This document shows, piece by piece, positions 18,174 through 26,560 of a stretch of DNA of 64,000 nucleotides; the first letter of the stretch is position 1, and every line of letters starts with the position of its first letter. Both the position numbers and the translations under genes were made by a program. Below the pieces are notes generated by a model, which saw nothing but the letters and a program-made list of their open reading frames with translations, was not told the origin of the DNA and made no database searches. Source of the stretch: Brucellaceae bacterium (GTDB taxonomy: Bacteria > Pseudomonadota > Alphaproteobacteria > Rhizobiales > Rhizobiaceae); NCBI GenBank assembly GCA_020637775.1, contig JACKJV010000003.1:62001-126000 (forward strand). Reading direction: 5' to 3'.

Positions 18174-18197
18174 GTGGTAAAACTATTTGACCAGTTC
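18174..18197. promoter_or_regulatory. operator shared by lut and glc operons (glc copy)
   Basis: The reverse complement of this 24-bp stretch matches the lut operator at 15588-15611 in 19 of 24 positions. Here the dyad is clearer: TGGTNAAA and TTTNACCA arms around a central TAG. It ends 13 bp before the glcD ATG, just ahead of the GGAGGAAGG ribosome site, a position suited to blocking transcription of glcDEF. Confidence 0.55.
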
Positions 18198-18210
18198 TGG
18201 GGAGGAAGGC

Positions 18211-19665
18211 ATGGCAAACATCCGTTTTCACGATCCCGATCCGCGCATTCTGGCGCGGCGTGCCGACATTGTCGCCGATCTCGCCGATCTCGTTCCTGCG
18301 TCGTGTTTCGTCAGCGACGAGCGTGAACTGGTGCCCTTCGAAACCGATGCGTTCACGGCCTACAGGCGCGTGCCGCTGGCCGTCATCCTGCCCGAGACGA
18401 CGGAACAGGTGGCGAAAGTGCTGAAATACCTTGCCCGCGAAAAGGTGCCCGTCGTGGCGCGCGGTGCCGGGACGTCGCTTTCAGGCGGCGCCATCCCGCA
18501 GGAGGACGCGGTGGTGATCGGCTTGTCGAAGATGAGCCGCATTCTCGAAATCGACCTGCCCAACCGTCTGGCGCGGGTGCAGGCCGGCGTTACCAATATC
18601 AACATTTCCAACGCGGTCGAGGCAGACGGCTTCTTCTACGCACCTGATCCCTCCTCGCAGCTTGCCTGCACCATCGGCGGCAATATCGGCATGAATTCCG
18701 GCGGCGCCCATTGTCTGAAATATGGCGTCACGACCAACAACCTGCTTGGCGTGCGCCTTGTCACCTTCGATGGCGAGATCCTCGACATTGGCGCAGGCGA
18801 ACTGGACGCCGCCGGCTATGACCTGCTCGGCCTTGTCTGCGGTTCTGAAGGCCAGCTCGGCATTGTCACCGAAGCCACCGTGCGCCTGATCGCCAGGCCG
18901 GAAGGGGCGCGGCCGTTGCTTTTCGGCTTCGATTCCTCGGAAGTCGCCGGGGCCTGCGTGGCCGATATCATCGGCGAGGGCATCATTCCGGTTGCCATCG
19001 AATTCATGGACAAGCCGGCCATCGAGATTTGCGAGGCCTTCGCCCATGCCGGCTACCCGCTGGATGTCGAAGCGCTGCTGATCGTCGAGGTGGAAGGGTC
19101 CGAGGCCGAAATGGACGACATGCTCGCGCGCATCGTCGAGATCGCGCGCCGCCACGGCGTCAGCACGGTGAAGGAGAGCCAGTCGGCCATCGAGGCGGCG
19201 CTGATCTGGAAGGGCCGCAAGTCGGCTTTCGGCGCGACCGGCCGGATCGCGGACTATATCTGCATGGATGGCACGGTGCCGCTCGGGCAATTGTCCCATG
19301 TACTGCGCGAGACGGACGTGATCGTGAAGAAATACGGCCTGCGCGTCGCCAATGTCTTCCATGCCGGTGACGGCAACATGCACCCGCTCATCCTCTACAA
19401 TGTCAACGATCCGGAAGAGGCAGAGAAGGCAGAGGCCGCGGGCATGGATATCCTGCGCCTGTGCGTCGACGCGGGCGGCTGCCTGACCGGGGAGCACGGT
19501 GTCGGCATCGAGAAGCGCGACCTCATGCGCCATCAATATGGCGAGGCGGATCTCGCCCAGCAGCTTGCCGTGCGCGACGCCTTCGACCCGCACCGCATCA
19601 TGAACCCGTCGAAGGTCTTTCCGCTCGACATGACGACAATCAAGGCGAAGGAAAAGGCCGCATGA
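18211..19665 (+). CDS. glcD: glycolate oxidase FAD subunit
   Basis: GlcD is the FAD-linked catalytic subunit of glycolate oxidase, which converts glycolate to glyoxylate at the membrane. The 484-residue product has a PCMH-type FAD domain with VVARGAGTSLSGGAIP near residue 82 and NIGMNSGGAHCLKYGVT, and a C-terminal oxidase domain with VFHAGDGNMHP near residue 381 and CLTGEHGVGIEKRDLM near residue 424. The ATG at 18211 has a perfect GGAGGAAGG upstream; a TTG at 18187 is ignored. Its stop overlaps glcE (ATGA). Confidence 0.95.
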   Translation: MANIRFHDPDPRILARRADIVADLADLVPASCFVSDERELVPFETDAFTAYRRVPLAVILPETTEQVAKVLKYLAREKVPVVARGAGTSLSGGAIPQEDAVVIGLSKMSRILEIDLPNRLARVQAGVTNINISNAVEADGFFYAPDPSSQLACTIGGNIGMNSGGAHCLKYGVTTNNLLGVRLVTFDGEILDIGAGELDAAGYDLLGLVCGSEGQLGIVTEATVRLIARPEGARPLLFGFDSSEVAGACVADIIGEGIIPVAIEFMDKPAIEICEAFAHAGYPLDVEALLIVEVEGSEAEMDDMLARIVEIARRHGVSTVKESQSAIEAALIWKGRKSAFGATGRIADYICMDGTVPLGQLSHVLRETDVIVKKYGLRVANVFHAGDGNMHPLILYNVNDPEEAEKAEAAGMDILRLCVDAGGCLTGEHGVGIEKRDLMRHQYGEADLAQQLAVRDAFDPHRIMNPSKVFPLDMTTIKAKEKAA

Positions 19666-20879
19666 CCACGACGCATCGTCCGGCGAGCGAGGCCGCGGCC
19701 GCCGCGATCATCCGTGAGGCCCATGACGCGCGCACGCCGCTGGCCATCGAGGGCGGGGGAACGCGCGCCGGCATCGGGCGCGCTGTCCAGGCCGCGGCCA
19801 CGCTGTCTTCATCGGGGCTCGCCGGCATCGCGGAATACAACCCCGCCGAAATGGTCATGACACTCGCCGCCGGCACGCCGCTGGCCGATGTGGATGAGGC
19901 TTTGGCCCGGGCCGGCCAGCGCTTTGCCTTCGAGCCGGCCGATTACCGCGCGCTGCTCGGCAGCGACGGCGAACCCACGGCAGGCGCATTGGCCGCTGCC
20001 AACATTTCCGGGCCGCGCCGGTTCGTGGCCGGGGCGGCGCGCGACGGCCTGCTTGGCGTGCGCTTCGTCAATGGTACGGGCGAGGTGATCCGCAATGGCG
20101 GCAAGGTGATGAAGAACGTCACCGGCCTGGACCTCGTCAAGCTGATGGCCGGTTCCTGGGGCACGCTCGGTTTCCTGACGCAAGTCACCTTCAAGGTGCA
20201 GCCCGTGCCTGAGACCGAATTGACGCTGGCATTGCGCGGCCTGCTGGATGAGGACGCGGTCAATGCGCTGGCCCATGCCATGGCGACGAGCGCGGACGTG
20301 TCGGGCGCCGCGCATCTGCCGGAACTGGTGGCCGGAAGGGTGCTGGATGGCGCGCTGGGATCGGCGCCGGCGACACTGCTGCGCCTTGAAGGCTTTGAAA
20401 AATCGGTGCGCATCCGCGCCGACAAGCTGAAAGATCTGCTGGGAGGCATGGGGGAAATCGAGGAAATCGGCGCCGGCCGCTCGCGCGACCTGTGGAAGGA
20501 TGTGCGCGACGTGGCCCCCTTTGCCGGTGGCGGCGAGAACAGGCCGGTCTGGCGCATTTCCATGAAACCGTCGCAGGCGCACCATGCCGTGATGGCGCTG
20601 CGCATGCAGGCCGGCGCCTCCGCCTTCTACGATTGGCAGGGCGGGCTGGCCTGGGTGCAGATGGAAGGCATCGACCCCCAGGATGACACCGTGCGCGCCG
20701 CCGTCGCCCGTTTCGGTGGCGGTCATGCCACGCTGATGCGCGCCAGCGCCGCCGTGCGCGCCACCATTCCCGTCTTCCAGCCGCTCTCCCCGGCCGTGGC
20801 CGCGCTCTCGAAGCGTGTGAAAGACACGTTCGATCCCGCCGGCATTCTCAATCCCGGCCGCATGGCCGCTGGAGCCTGA
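19662..20879 (+). CDS. glcE: glycolate oxidase FAD-binding subunit
   Basis: GlcE is the second flavin subunit of glycolate oxidase. The 405-residue product has the FAD-binding segment PLAIEGGGTRAGIGR, LAAANISGPRRFVAGAARDGLLGVRFVNGTGEVIRNGGKVMKNVTGLDLVKLMAGSWGTLG-type sequence in the expected order, and the C-terminal FDPAGILNPGRM that ends this family. Translation is coupled to glcD through an ATGA overlap. Length is slightly above Escherichia coli GlcE. glcF follows after 4 nt. Confidence 0.95.
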   Translation: MTTTHRPASEAAAAAIIREAHDARTPLAIEGGGTRAGIGRAVQAAATLSSSGLAGIAEYNPAEMVMTLAAGTPLADVDEALARAGQRFAFEPADYRALLGSDGEPTAGALAAANISGPRRFVAGAARDGLLGVRFVNGTGEVIRNGGKVMKNVTGLDLVKLMAGSWGTLGFLTQVTFKVQPVPETELTLALRGLLDEDAVNALAHAMATSADVSGAAHLPELVAGRVLDGALGSAPATLLRLEGFEKSVRIRADKLKDLLGGMGEIEEIGAGRSRDLWKDVRDVAPFAGGGENRPVWRISMKPSQAHHAVMALRMQAGASAFYDWQGGLAWVQMEGIDPQDDTVRAAVARFGGGHATLMRASAAVRATIPVFQPLSPAVAALSKRVKDTFDPAGILNPGRMAAGA

Positions 20880-20883
20880 TCCG

Positions 20884-22242
20884 ATGCAGACCAATTTCTC
20901 AGCCGAACAATTGCAGGATCCCGGCGTCGCGGAAGCGGAATCGATCCTGCGCAAATGCGTCCATTGCGGCTTCTGCACCGCGACCTGCCCGACCTACGTA
21001 ACGCTGGGCAACGAACTCGACAGCCCGCGCGGGCGCATCTACCTCATCAAGGACATGCTGGAGAACGATCGTCCGGCAGACAGGCAGGTGGTGACCCATA
21101 TCGACCGCTGCCTGTCCTGCCTTGCCTGCATGACCACCTGTCCGTCGGGGGTCGATTACATGCACCTTGTCGACCACGCCCGCGCCCATATCGAGAAGAC
21201 CTACCGGCGCCCGCTCCCCGACCGGATGACGCGCGCCATGCTGGCCATGGTGCTGCCCTGGCCGGGGCGCTTCCGCGCCGCACTGAAACTGGCGGCGCTG
21301 GGCAGGCCCTTCGCGCCCGTGTTGGAGCGCATCGCGCCGCTGAAGCCGATCGCGGCCATGCTGCGCCTCGCCCCGAAATCCGTCGCCGCTCATGCGCCCT
21401 CGGCCTTGCCGGGCCCGCGCCCGCAACGCGGGCAGAAGCGCGGCCGCGTCGCCATCCTCTCCGGCTGCGCCCAGCCGGTGCTCGACCCGGACATCAACCA
21501 GGCCGCCATGGATCTCCTGAACCGGCTCGGCGTCGAGGTGGTGGTGCCGAAGGGCGAGGGCTGCTGCGGCGCGCTCGTCCACCACATGGGCCGCGAGGAG
21601 CAAGCCCTGGATCAGGCAAGGCGCAATGTCGACGCCTGGTGGCGGCTCATCGAGGATGGCGGGCTGGACGCCATTATCATCACCACGTCGGGTTGCGGCA
21701 CGACGGTGAAGGACTACGGCCACATGCTGCGCCATGACGCGGCTTACGCGGACAAGGCGGCCAGGGTTTCGGCGTTGGCGAAGGACGTGACCGAATATCT
21801 CGCAACGCTCGATCTTCCCGAACCGGTCAATGCCACGGGCCTGACGGTGGCCTATCATTCCGCCTGCTCCATGCAGCACGGACAGAAGATCACCGCCCAG
21901 CCGAAATCGCTGCTGAGGAAGGCGGGCTTCTCGGTGAAGGACCCGGCCGAGGGCCATCTGTGCTGCGGCTCGGCCGGTACTTACAACATCATGCAGCCCG
22001 ACATCGCGGCCACGCTGAAGGCGCGCAAGGTGAAGAACCTGAAGGCAACACGGGCCGAGGTCGTCGCGGCAGGCAATATCGGCTGCATCACGCAGATCGG
22101 CGATGCCGCCGGCCTGCCCGTTGTCCATACGGTCAAGCTTCTGGACTGGGCCTGGGGCGGGGAAAGGCCCGCCGGCGTGCCGGATGGCCGGGCGCGCAAG
22201 GCCCTTCCCGCCGCCGGTCAGGACGGCCACGCCAGCGGCTAG
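20884..22242 (+). CDS. glcF: glycolate oxidase iron-sulfur subunit
   Basis: GlcF transfers electrons from the GlcD/E flavins to the quinone pool through two 4Fe-4S clusters. The 452-residue product has CVHCGFCTATCP near residue 22 and CLSCLACMTTCP near residue 76, then two CCG-type domains (KGEGCCGALVHHMG and GHLCCGSAGTYNIMQP). It ends in a Pro/Ala-rich tail. The stop shares the CTAG at 22239-22242 with the stop of the convergent sensor kinase gene. Confidence 0.95.
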   Translation: MQTNFSAEQLQDPGVAEAESILRKCVHCGFCTATCPTYVTLGNELDSPRGRIYLIKDMLENDRPADRQVVTHIDRCLSCLACMTTCPSGVDYMHLVDHARAHIEKTYRRPLPDRMTRAMLAMVLPWPGRFRAALKLAALGRPFAPVLERIAPLKPIAAMLRLAPKSVAAHAPSALPGPRPQRGQKRGRVAILSGCAQPVLDPDINQAAMDLLNRLGVEVVVPKGEGCCGALVHHMGREEQALDQARRNVDAWWRLIEDGGLDAIIITTSGCGTTVKDYGHMLRHDAAYADKAARVSALAKDVTEYLATLDLPEPVNATGLTVAYHSACSMQHGQKITAQPKSLLRKAGFSVKDPAEGHLCCGSAGTYNIMQPDIAATLKARKVKNLKATRAEVVAAGNIGCITQIGDAAGLPVVHTVKLLDWAWGGERPAGVPDGRARKALPAAGQDGHASG

Positions 22243-23237
22243 CCGTTGAAGGTGATGGTGAACGTGGTGCCGCCCGGTCCTGTCGTGCGTTCCACCGTGC
22301 CATTGCCCTGTTGCGCCAGCGCCTCGATCAGCCGCATGCCGAGGCCCGGCCGGCCGCCATCGCCGGCGTCATCGGAAATGCCGCGTCCGTCATCCGAAAT
22401 GGACAGGACATGGCGGCCGTTCTCTGGCCGGAAACGGACCGAGATACGCCCCCTGTTCTCGCCAAAGGCATGTTTGATGCTGTTGGTGGCAACCTCGTTG
22501 ACCAGCAGGCCGATCACGATGGCCTTGTCCCGGTTGATGGGTGCCCGTTCCGCGTCGCAGGCAAAGGTGACACGTCTGTCGGCGGTCGCCGTTTCCTCCA
22601 GCGCCACGCAGAGATCGCGCAGATAGTCGTCGATATGCACCGAGCCGGTATCATCGAACTGGAAGCGCAGGTAGCCATAGGCGCGCGCGTAGCTCTCGAT
22701 GCGCCCCAGCGCGGCCTGCAGCAGGGCCTTGGCATCGGGCGGGGCGTCGCGCATCTGCATGCGCATGATCGAGGCGATGGAGGCACAGCTGTTCTTGACC
22801 CGGTGCTCCAGTTCCACCAGCAGCATCTCGCGGTCATGCAGGGCCTTGCGTGCCGCCCGCCGGAAAATCTCGGCCAGCAGGACCGAGAAATAGCCCGCCG
22901 CCAGGTTGACGAGGATTCGCGGCCCGTCGCTGATTTCAGCCAGGTCGAAACTGCCTGCGACAGGCAGAACGAAATACCAGGCATGGAGACCCGAAAGCGT
23001 CTGGCAGACCAGGCCGGCGAGCCAGCCGCCGAACAGCGTTGCGATCAGCACCATGGGCACGGCCAGCGCGAACGGACCGGCGCCCGGCAGATACATGTCG
23101 GTCACCATCCGTAGCGCAACGCCGACGGCGCTGCACAACGCGCCGAAAAGAATTGCGCTTGCGGGTGCCGGGAGGGGCCTTGTCAGTTCCGTGATGTCGA
23201 TGCGGGCGATCCGGTGCAGCGCGCTGTCTCCTGCCAC
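22239..23237 (-). CDS. HisKA_2-type sensor histidine kinase
   Basis: A 332-residue inner-membrane kinase. The N-terminal 125 residues form four hydrophobic segments (DUF4118-like sensor). The H-box LVELEHRVKNSCASIASIMRMQ places the phospho-accepting His near residue 145, with N-box LLVNEVATNSIKHAF and G-box ISDDGRGI. The H-box places it in the HisKA_2/HWE group used in light and general-stress signalling. No response regulator is adjacent. The start is a GTG at 23237 without an obvious ribosome site, so the true start may lie a few codons inside. It converges on glcF. Confidence 0.85.
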   Translation of the reverse strand: MAGDSALHRIARIDITELTRPLPAPASAILFGALCSAVGVALRMVTDMYLPGAGPFALAVPMVLIATLFGGWLAGLVCQTLSGLHAWYFVLPVAGSFDLAEISDGPRILVNLAAGYFSVLLAEIFRRAARKALHDREMLLVELEHRVKNSCASIASIMRMQMRDAPPDAKALLQAALGRIESYARAYGYLRFQFDDTGSVHIDDYLRDLCVALEETATADRRVTFACDAERAPINRDKAIVIGLLVNEVATNSIKHAFGENRGRISVRFRPENGRHVLSISDDGRGISDDAGDGGRPGLGMRLIEALAQQGNGTVERTTGPGGTTFTITFNG

Positions 23238-23329
23238 TTGGGTGGCCGGAGCATATCAGCGGGACCGGAAGCAGCAAGTGTTTGGACCCGTCAGGCCCTT
23301 CACTTTACGGAACATGCCGGACATCAGGA

Positions 23330-23363
23330 AAACGGCGCGGAGATGCCTCTCCCCGCGCCGTTT
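23330..23363 (-). terminator. terminator downstream of the L,D-transpeptidase gene
   Basis: Perfect 11-bp arms AAACGGCGCGG and CCGCGCCGTTT around a 12-nt loop. On the minus strand the stem runs into TTTTCC, 61 bp after the transpeptidase stop. Confidence 0.7.
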
Positions 23364-23423
23364 CGCCGAAGCAGGCCGGCAGCGTGTCGTCCCCCGCCGC
23401 CGGCCTGTCCCTCTCCGGTCGGA

Positions 23424-24218
23424 TCACTGCACGATGACGCGCGTGCCCACGCCGACGCGGTTGTAGAGGTCGATCACGTCCTCGTTGCGCATGCGGATGC
23501 AGCCCGAGGAAACATTCTGTCCGATGGTCCACGGCGCATTCGTGCCATGGATGCGGTAGAGCGTCGAGCCGAGATACAAGGCGCGCGCGCCCAGCGGATT
23601 GGCCGGTCCGCCCGGCATGTGAACGGGCAGGATGCGGCCTTCCTGCCGCTTGACCCGTTCGATCATCTCCGCCGGCGGCCGCCAGTCGGGCCATTCGCGC
23701 TTCAGGGTGATCTTGTGGGTACCCGCCCATTCGAAACCGGGCTTTGCCACGCCCACGCCATAGCGCCGCGCCATGCCGCCGGACGTCACGAGGTAGAGGA
23801 ACTTGTTGTCCGTGTCGATGACGATGGTGCCGGGCTTGTGCCCGCCATCATAGGCCACGTCTTGCGGCAGGTAGAGCGGATTGACGGTTCGCCGGGGCTG
23901 CGACGGCAGCGGACGCACGGCATAGGCCGCGGTGCGGACCTGCCGGTCGACGGTGGCCTGCCGGGTTGCGGGGCGTTGCCGCACGGCGCGCTTGGCCGGC
24001 GGGGCGACACGCACCGTTACGCCTGCCGGGAGGTTGCGATAGTTCCGCTGGTGGCGGGCGCCGACGGGCGCGCGCTGCAACTGCATCACCCACGGGGCGG
24101 AAAGGTCGGGACTGACGACGACCGGTGGAGGGCTGCCGTAGCGCTCGCCGGCGGCGGCAGGGCCGGCGGTGGCGAGGCTGGCACATGCCGCGCAGGCCAG
24201 GAACAGGGTTTTCAGCAT
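23424..24218 (-). CDS. L,D-transpeptidase (YkuD domain)
   Basis: This periplasmic enzyme forms 3-3 crosslinks in peptidoglycan or anchors proteins to it. The 264-residue product starts with a signal peptide (MLKTLFLACAACASLATAGPAAA). An Arg/Pro-rich linker is followed by the YkuD domain from about residue 120 (GTIVIDTDNKFLYLV) with the catalytic HGTNAPWTIG and NVSSGCIRMRNEDV; the catalytic Cys is near residue 240. The ATG at 24218 is preferred over a TTG at 24233 because it starts a proper signal peptide. Rhizobia have many such enzymes for polar growth. Confidence 0.92.
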   Translation of the reverse strand: MLKTLFLACAACASLATAGPAAAGERYGSPPPVVVSPDLSAPWVMQLQRAPVGARHQRNYRNLPAGVTVRVAPPAKRAVRQRPATRQATVDRQVRTAAYAVRPLPSQPRRTVNPLYLPQDVAYDGGHKPGTIVIDTDNKFLYLVTSGGMARRYGVGVAKPGFEWAGTHKITLKREWPDWRPPAEMIERVKRQEGRILPVHMPGGPANPLGARALYLGSTLYRIHGTNAPWTIGQNVSSGCIRMRNEDVIDLYNRVGVGTRVIVQ

Positions 24219-24457
24219 CGGATGGACTCGCAAACTGGTTCGTCACAGGGGCTCGCCCGGCAGCAGGCGTCAGCAGGCACCATGCCGCACGGTTGACGGT
24301 GATCCTGTGCCCGTGGCGGAGTCGGAAAGATGAATCGATTTTCATAAAATGCGATTCGCCGGTGAAACCGTTGGCTGTGGTTACCGGGCGCTTCACGAAA
24401 CTGGTGAATCGCCGGTGAATCCGCTGCCGAAACCGGTTAACAGGGAGAATTGCGGCG

Positions 24458-25099
24458 ATGACGGGCGACGACAATGGCTTGCTGGCCGGGCCTGACGGGC
24501 GAATGCGCTGCTTCTGGCATGGCGGCCAGGATGACTATGTGCGCTACCATGACGAGGAATGGGGCTATCCCGTCGCCGACGATATCCGCCTGTTCGAGAA
24601 GATATGCCTGGAAGGCTTCCAGTCGGGCCTGTCCTGGTTGACGATCCTGCGCAAGCGGGAGAATTTCCGCGCCGCCTTTGCCGGCTTCGACTTTGCGAAG
24701 GTTGCACAGTTCGATGATCGGGATATCGCCCGCCTTCTGGCCGACAGCGGTATCGTGCGCCATCGCGGCAAGATCGTCTCGACGATCAACAATGCCCGCC
24801 GCGCCGTGGAGATGAAGGCCGGGTTCGGATCCCTTGCCGCCTATTTCTGGTCCTTCGAGCCCGGTCCCGCCGAGCGTCCGGACCCGGTGACCCGTGCGGC
24901 CCTCGTCGCCAATCCGCATACGCCCGCCTCGCATCGCCTGTCGAAGGATCTGAAGAAACGCGGCTGGACATTCGTCGGGCCGACGACCGCTTATGCCTTC
25001 ATGCAGGCCATGGGATTGGTGAACGACCACGTCGAAGGCTGCTGCTGCCGCGCGGAGGCGCAGGCGGCGCGCGAACGCTTTGCCCGCCCTGCGCGTTGA
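24458..25099 (+). CDS. tag: DNA-3-methyladenine glycosylase I
   Basis: Tag removes 3-methyladenine from alkylated DNA in base-excision repair. The 213-residue product has RCFWHGGQDDYVRYHDEEWGYPV, FEKICLEGFQSGLSWLTILRKRENFRAAFAGFD, and the zinc-binding C-terminus with NDHVEGCCCR. Length is normal. ATG 24458 follows AGGGAG. Upstream 24354-24423 carries a 17-nt direct repeat. A perfect GC hairpin follows the stop. The gene stands alone between an L,D-transpeptidase and a BA14K gene. Confidence 0.95.
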   Translation: MTGDDNGLLAGPDGRMRCFWHGGQDDYVRYHDEEWGYPVADDIRLFEKICLEGFQSGLSWLTILRKRENFRAAFAGFDFAKVAQFDDRDIARLLADSGIVRHRGKIVSTINNARRAVEMKAGFGSLAAYFWSFEPGPAERPDPVTRAALVANPHTPASHRLSKDLKKRGWTFVGPTTAYAFMQAMGLVNDHVEGCCCRAEAQAARERFARPAR

Positions 25100-25100
25100 C

Positions 25101-25121
25101 CGCTTCGGTCTGTCCGAAGCG
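25101..25121 (+). terminator. hairpin after tag
   Basis: CGCTTCGG and CCGAAGCG form a perfect 8-bp stem around TCTGT immediately after the tag stop. There is no T-tract, so efficient termination is uncertain. Confidence 0.45.
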
Positions 25122-25336
25122 CGGCTGTGATCCCCGTTACAGCCTGCATTCCTGGTTGTTCGGTAGTGTGATCAAGCGGTTTGGTTGTCTGTGCCGTACC
25201 CGTGGCGCTCCGGTGAAAGGCGCATTTGCCCGGCGAGGCGATGTCACGGATACAAGGTCACGCATATATTGAATCGCCGATCATTGTGCCTTGTGCTAGT
25301 ATTATGGGCGAGGGACGCGAAGAACAGGAGTAGAAG

Positions 25337-25813
25337 ATGATCAGGAAATCAGGGTTCATTGCCTCGGCTCTTGCTGCCGCGGTCATGATGGTCGCGCCAA
25401 CGGGTTCGGCTGTCGCCTTTCCCGCGATGCCGCAAATCGTGCAGAAGCATGTCTCATCCTCCGACGTCACCCCGGTCCAGAACCGCTCGATTGACGCGAT
25501 GAGGGAAGCCCGTCGGAACCAGTGGCGCATGCATCGCGGCCATGGCTACTACGGCCGCTATCGCGGCTCCCGCCATTACCGGCCCGGTTGGCGCCGCCAC
25601 AATGGCTGGTGGTTCCCGCCGGCGGCCTTTGCCCTTGGCCTCGCCCTTGGCGCCGCGCCTCGCTATGCCGAGCCGCCGCGCCGTTATCGCGATCTTCCGC
25701 GCGCCCATTACCGCTGGTGCGACCGCAATTACCGGACCTACCGGGCCTCCGACAACACGTTCATTCCGCGCCGTGGCGTGCGCGCCGAGTGCCGGTCGCC
25801 CTACTGGCCGTAA
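25337..25813 (+). CDS. BA14K family protein, first copy
   Basis: This 158-residue exported protein of the BA14K family (named after a Brucella immunoreactive, lectin-like protein) has a signal peptide MIRKSGFIASALAAAVMMVAPTGSAVA, a basic His/Arg/Tyr-rich region, NGWWFPPAAFALGLALG with a hydrophobic patch, and the family end AHYRWCDRNYRTYRASDNTF with a paired Cys (AECRSPYWP). ATG 25337 follows AGGAG. A paralogue with the same order of segments follows 109 bp downstream. In other species these proteins are linked to the envelope; the exact role here is unknown. Confidence 0.85.
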   Translation: MIRKSGFIASALAAAVMMVAPTGSAVAFPAMPQIVQKHVSSSDVTPVQNRSIDAMREARRNQWRMHRGHGYYGRYRGSRHYRPGWRRHNGWWFPPAAFALGLALGAAPRYAEPPRRYRDLPRAHYRWCDRNYRTYRASDNTFIPRRGVRAECRSPYWP

Positions 25814-25922
25814 GGCCGCAGCGCCGGAAAGACAGGGCGCGGCTGTCTGGCCGCGCCGGTGAGGAACCAAGTGGTGCCAGGGGCGTTCGTCAGGCAAGGG
25901 ACGAGCAACCCAGGAGCACGAC

Positions 25923-26390
25923 ATGACAGGAAAATCCGGTTTACTCGCATCCATGCTGGCTGCGGCCGCCATGACGGTGGCGCCGATGAGCCCCGCCCTT
26001 GCCCTTCCCATGGTGCCGCAGACGATCCAGAAGACGGCGACGTCGGGCGATGTCGTAAAGGTGCAGAATCGCCGCGATCACCGCAGGAAAATGCGCCGCC
26101 ACTTCCGCCGCCATGATGGCCGCGCCTGGCTGAACGGGCACCGCGGCCGCCGCCACCATCGCCGTGGCTGGCGTGAATACAACGGCTGGTGGTTCCCGCC
26201 AGCGGCCTTTGCGCTCGGCCTCACCCTGGGCGATGGACGCCGCTACGCGCCGCCGCCGCGCCGCGCACGCGATTTCTCCCGCGCGCATTACCGTTGGTGC
26301 GACCGAAAGTATCGCTCCTACCGCCGGTGGGACAACACCTACCAGCCCTATAACGGTCCACGCCGCCAGTGCTGGTCGCCCTACAACTGA
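25923..26390 (+). CDS. BA14K family protein, second copy
   Basis: A 155-residue paralogue of the gene just upstream. It has a signal peptide (MTGKSGLLASMLAAAAMTVAPMSPALA), a basic His-rich middle (RRDHRRKMRRHFRRHDGR), the same NGWWFPPAAFALGLTLG block, and AHYRWCDRKYRSYRRWDNTY with a final CWSPYN. ATG 25923 has GGAG upstream. The gene is likely a tandem duplicate that has diverged in the basic region while keeping the shared blocks. A terminator at 26422 ends the unit. Confidence 0.85.
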   Translation: MTGKSGLLASMLAAAAMTVAPMSPALALPMVPQTIQKTATSGDVVKVQNRRDHRRKMRRHFRRHDGRAWLNGHRGRRHHRRGWREYNGWWFPPAAFALGLTLGDGRRYAPPPRRARDFSRAHYRWCDRKYRSYRRWDNTYQPYNGPRRQCWSPYN

Positions 26391-26421
26391 GGCATGAGCG
26401 CAAGACGTGATGGAATGGCAG

Positions 26422-26450
26422 ACCCGGCCGGCCACGGCCGGGTTTCTTCT
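26422..26450 (+). terminator. terminator after the second BA14K gene
   Basis: ACCCGGCC and GGCCGGGT form a perfect 8-bp stem around a 6-nt loop (26422-26443), followed by the T-rich tail TTCTTCT to 26450. It separates the BA14K pair from the his genes. Confidence 0.8.
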
Positions 26451-26560
26451 TGCAATCGTGCGAGCCAGGCCGCCATGTCCCGCCCCCGCCCTTGCCGCCT
26501 TTCCCCATGTCGGTTAGGAGAAGCCCGGTTTTCCGTTTCCCGCCGCTTGGGGCCGTTTCC

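Noticed and set aside
22239..22242. The palindromic CTAG shared by the ends of glcF and the sensor kinase
   Set aside because: It simply supplies both stop codons in a tail-to-tail overlap; no regulatory meaning is evident.
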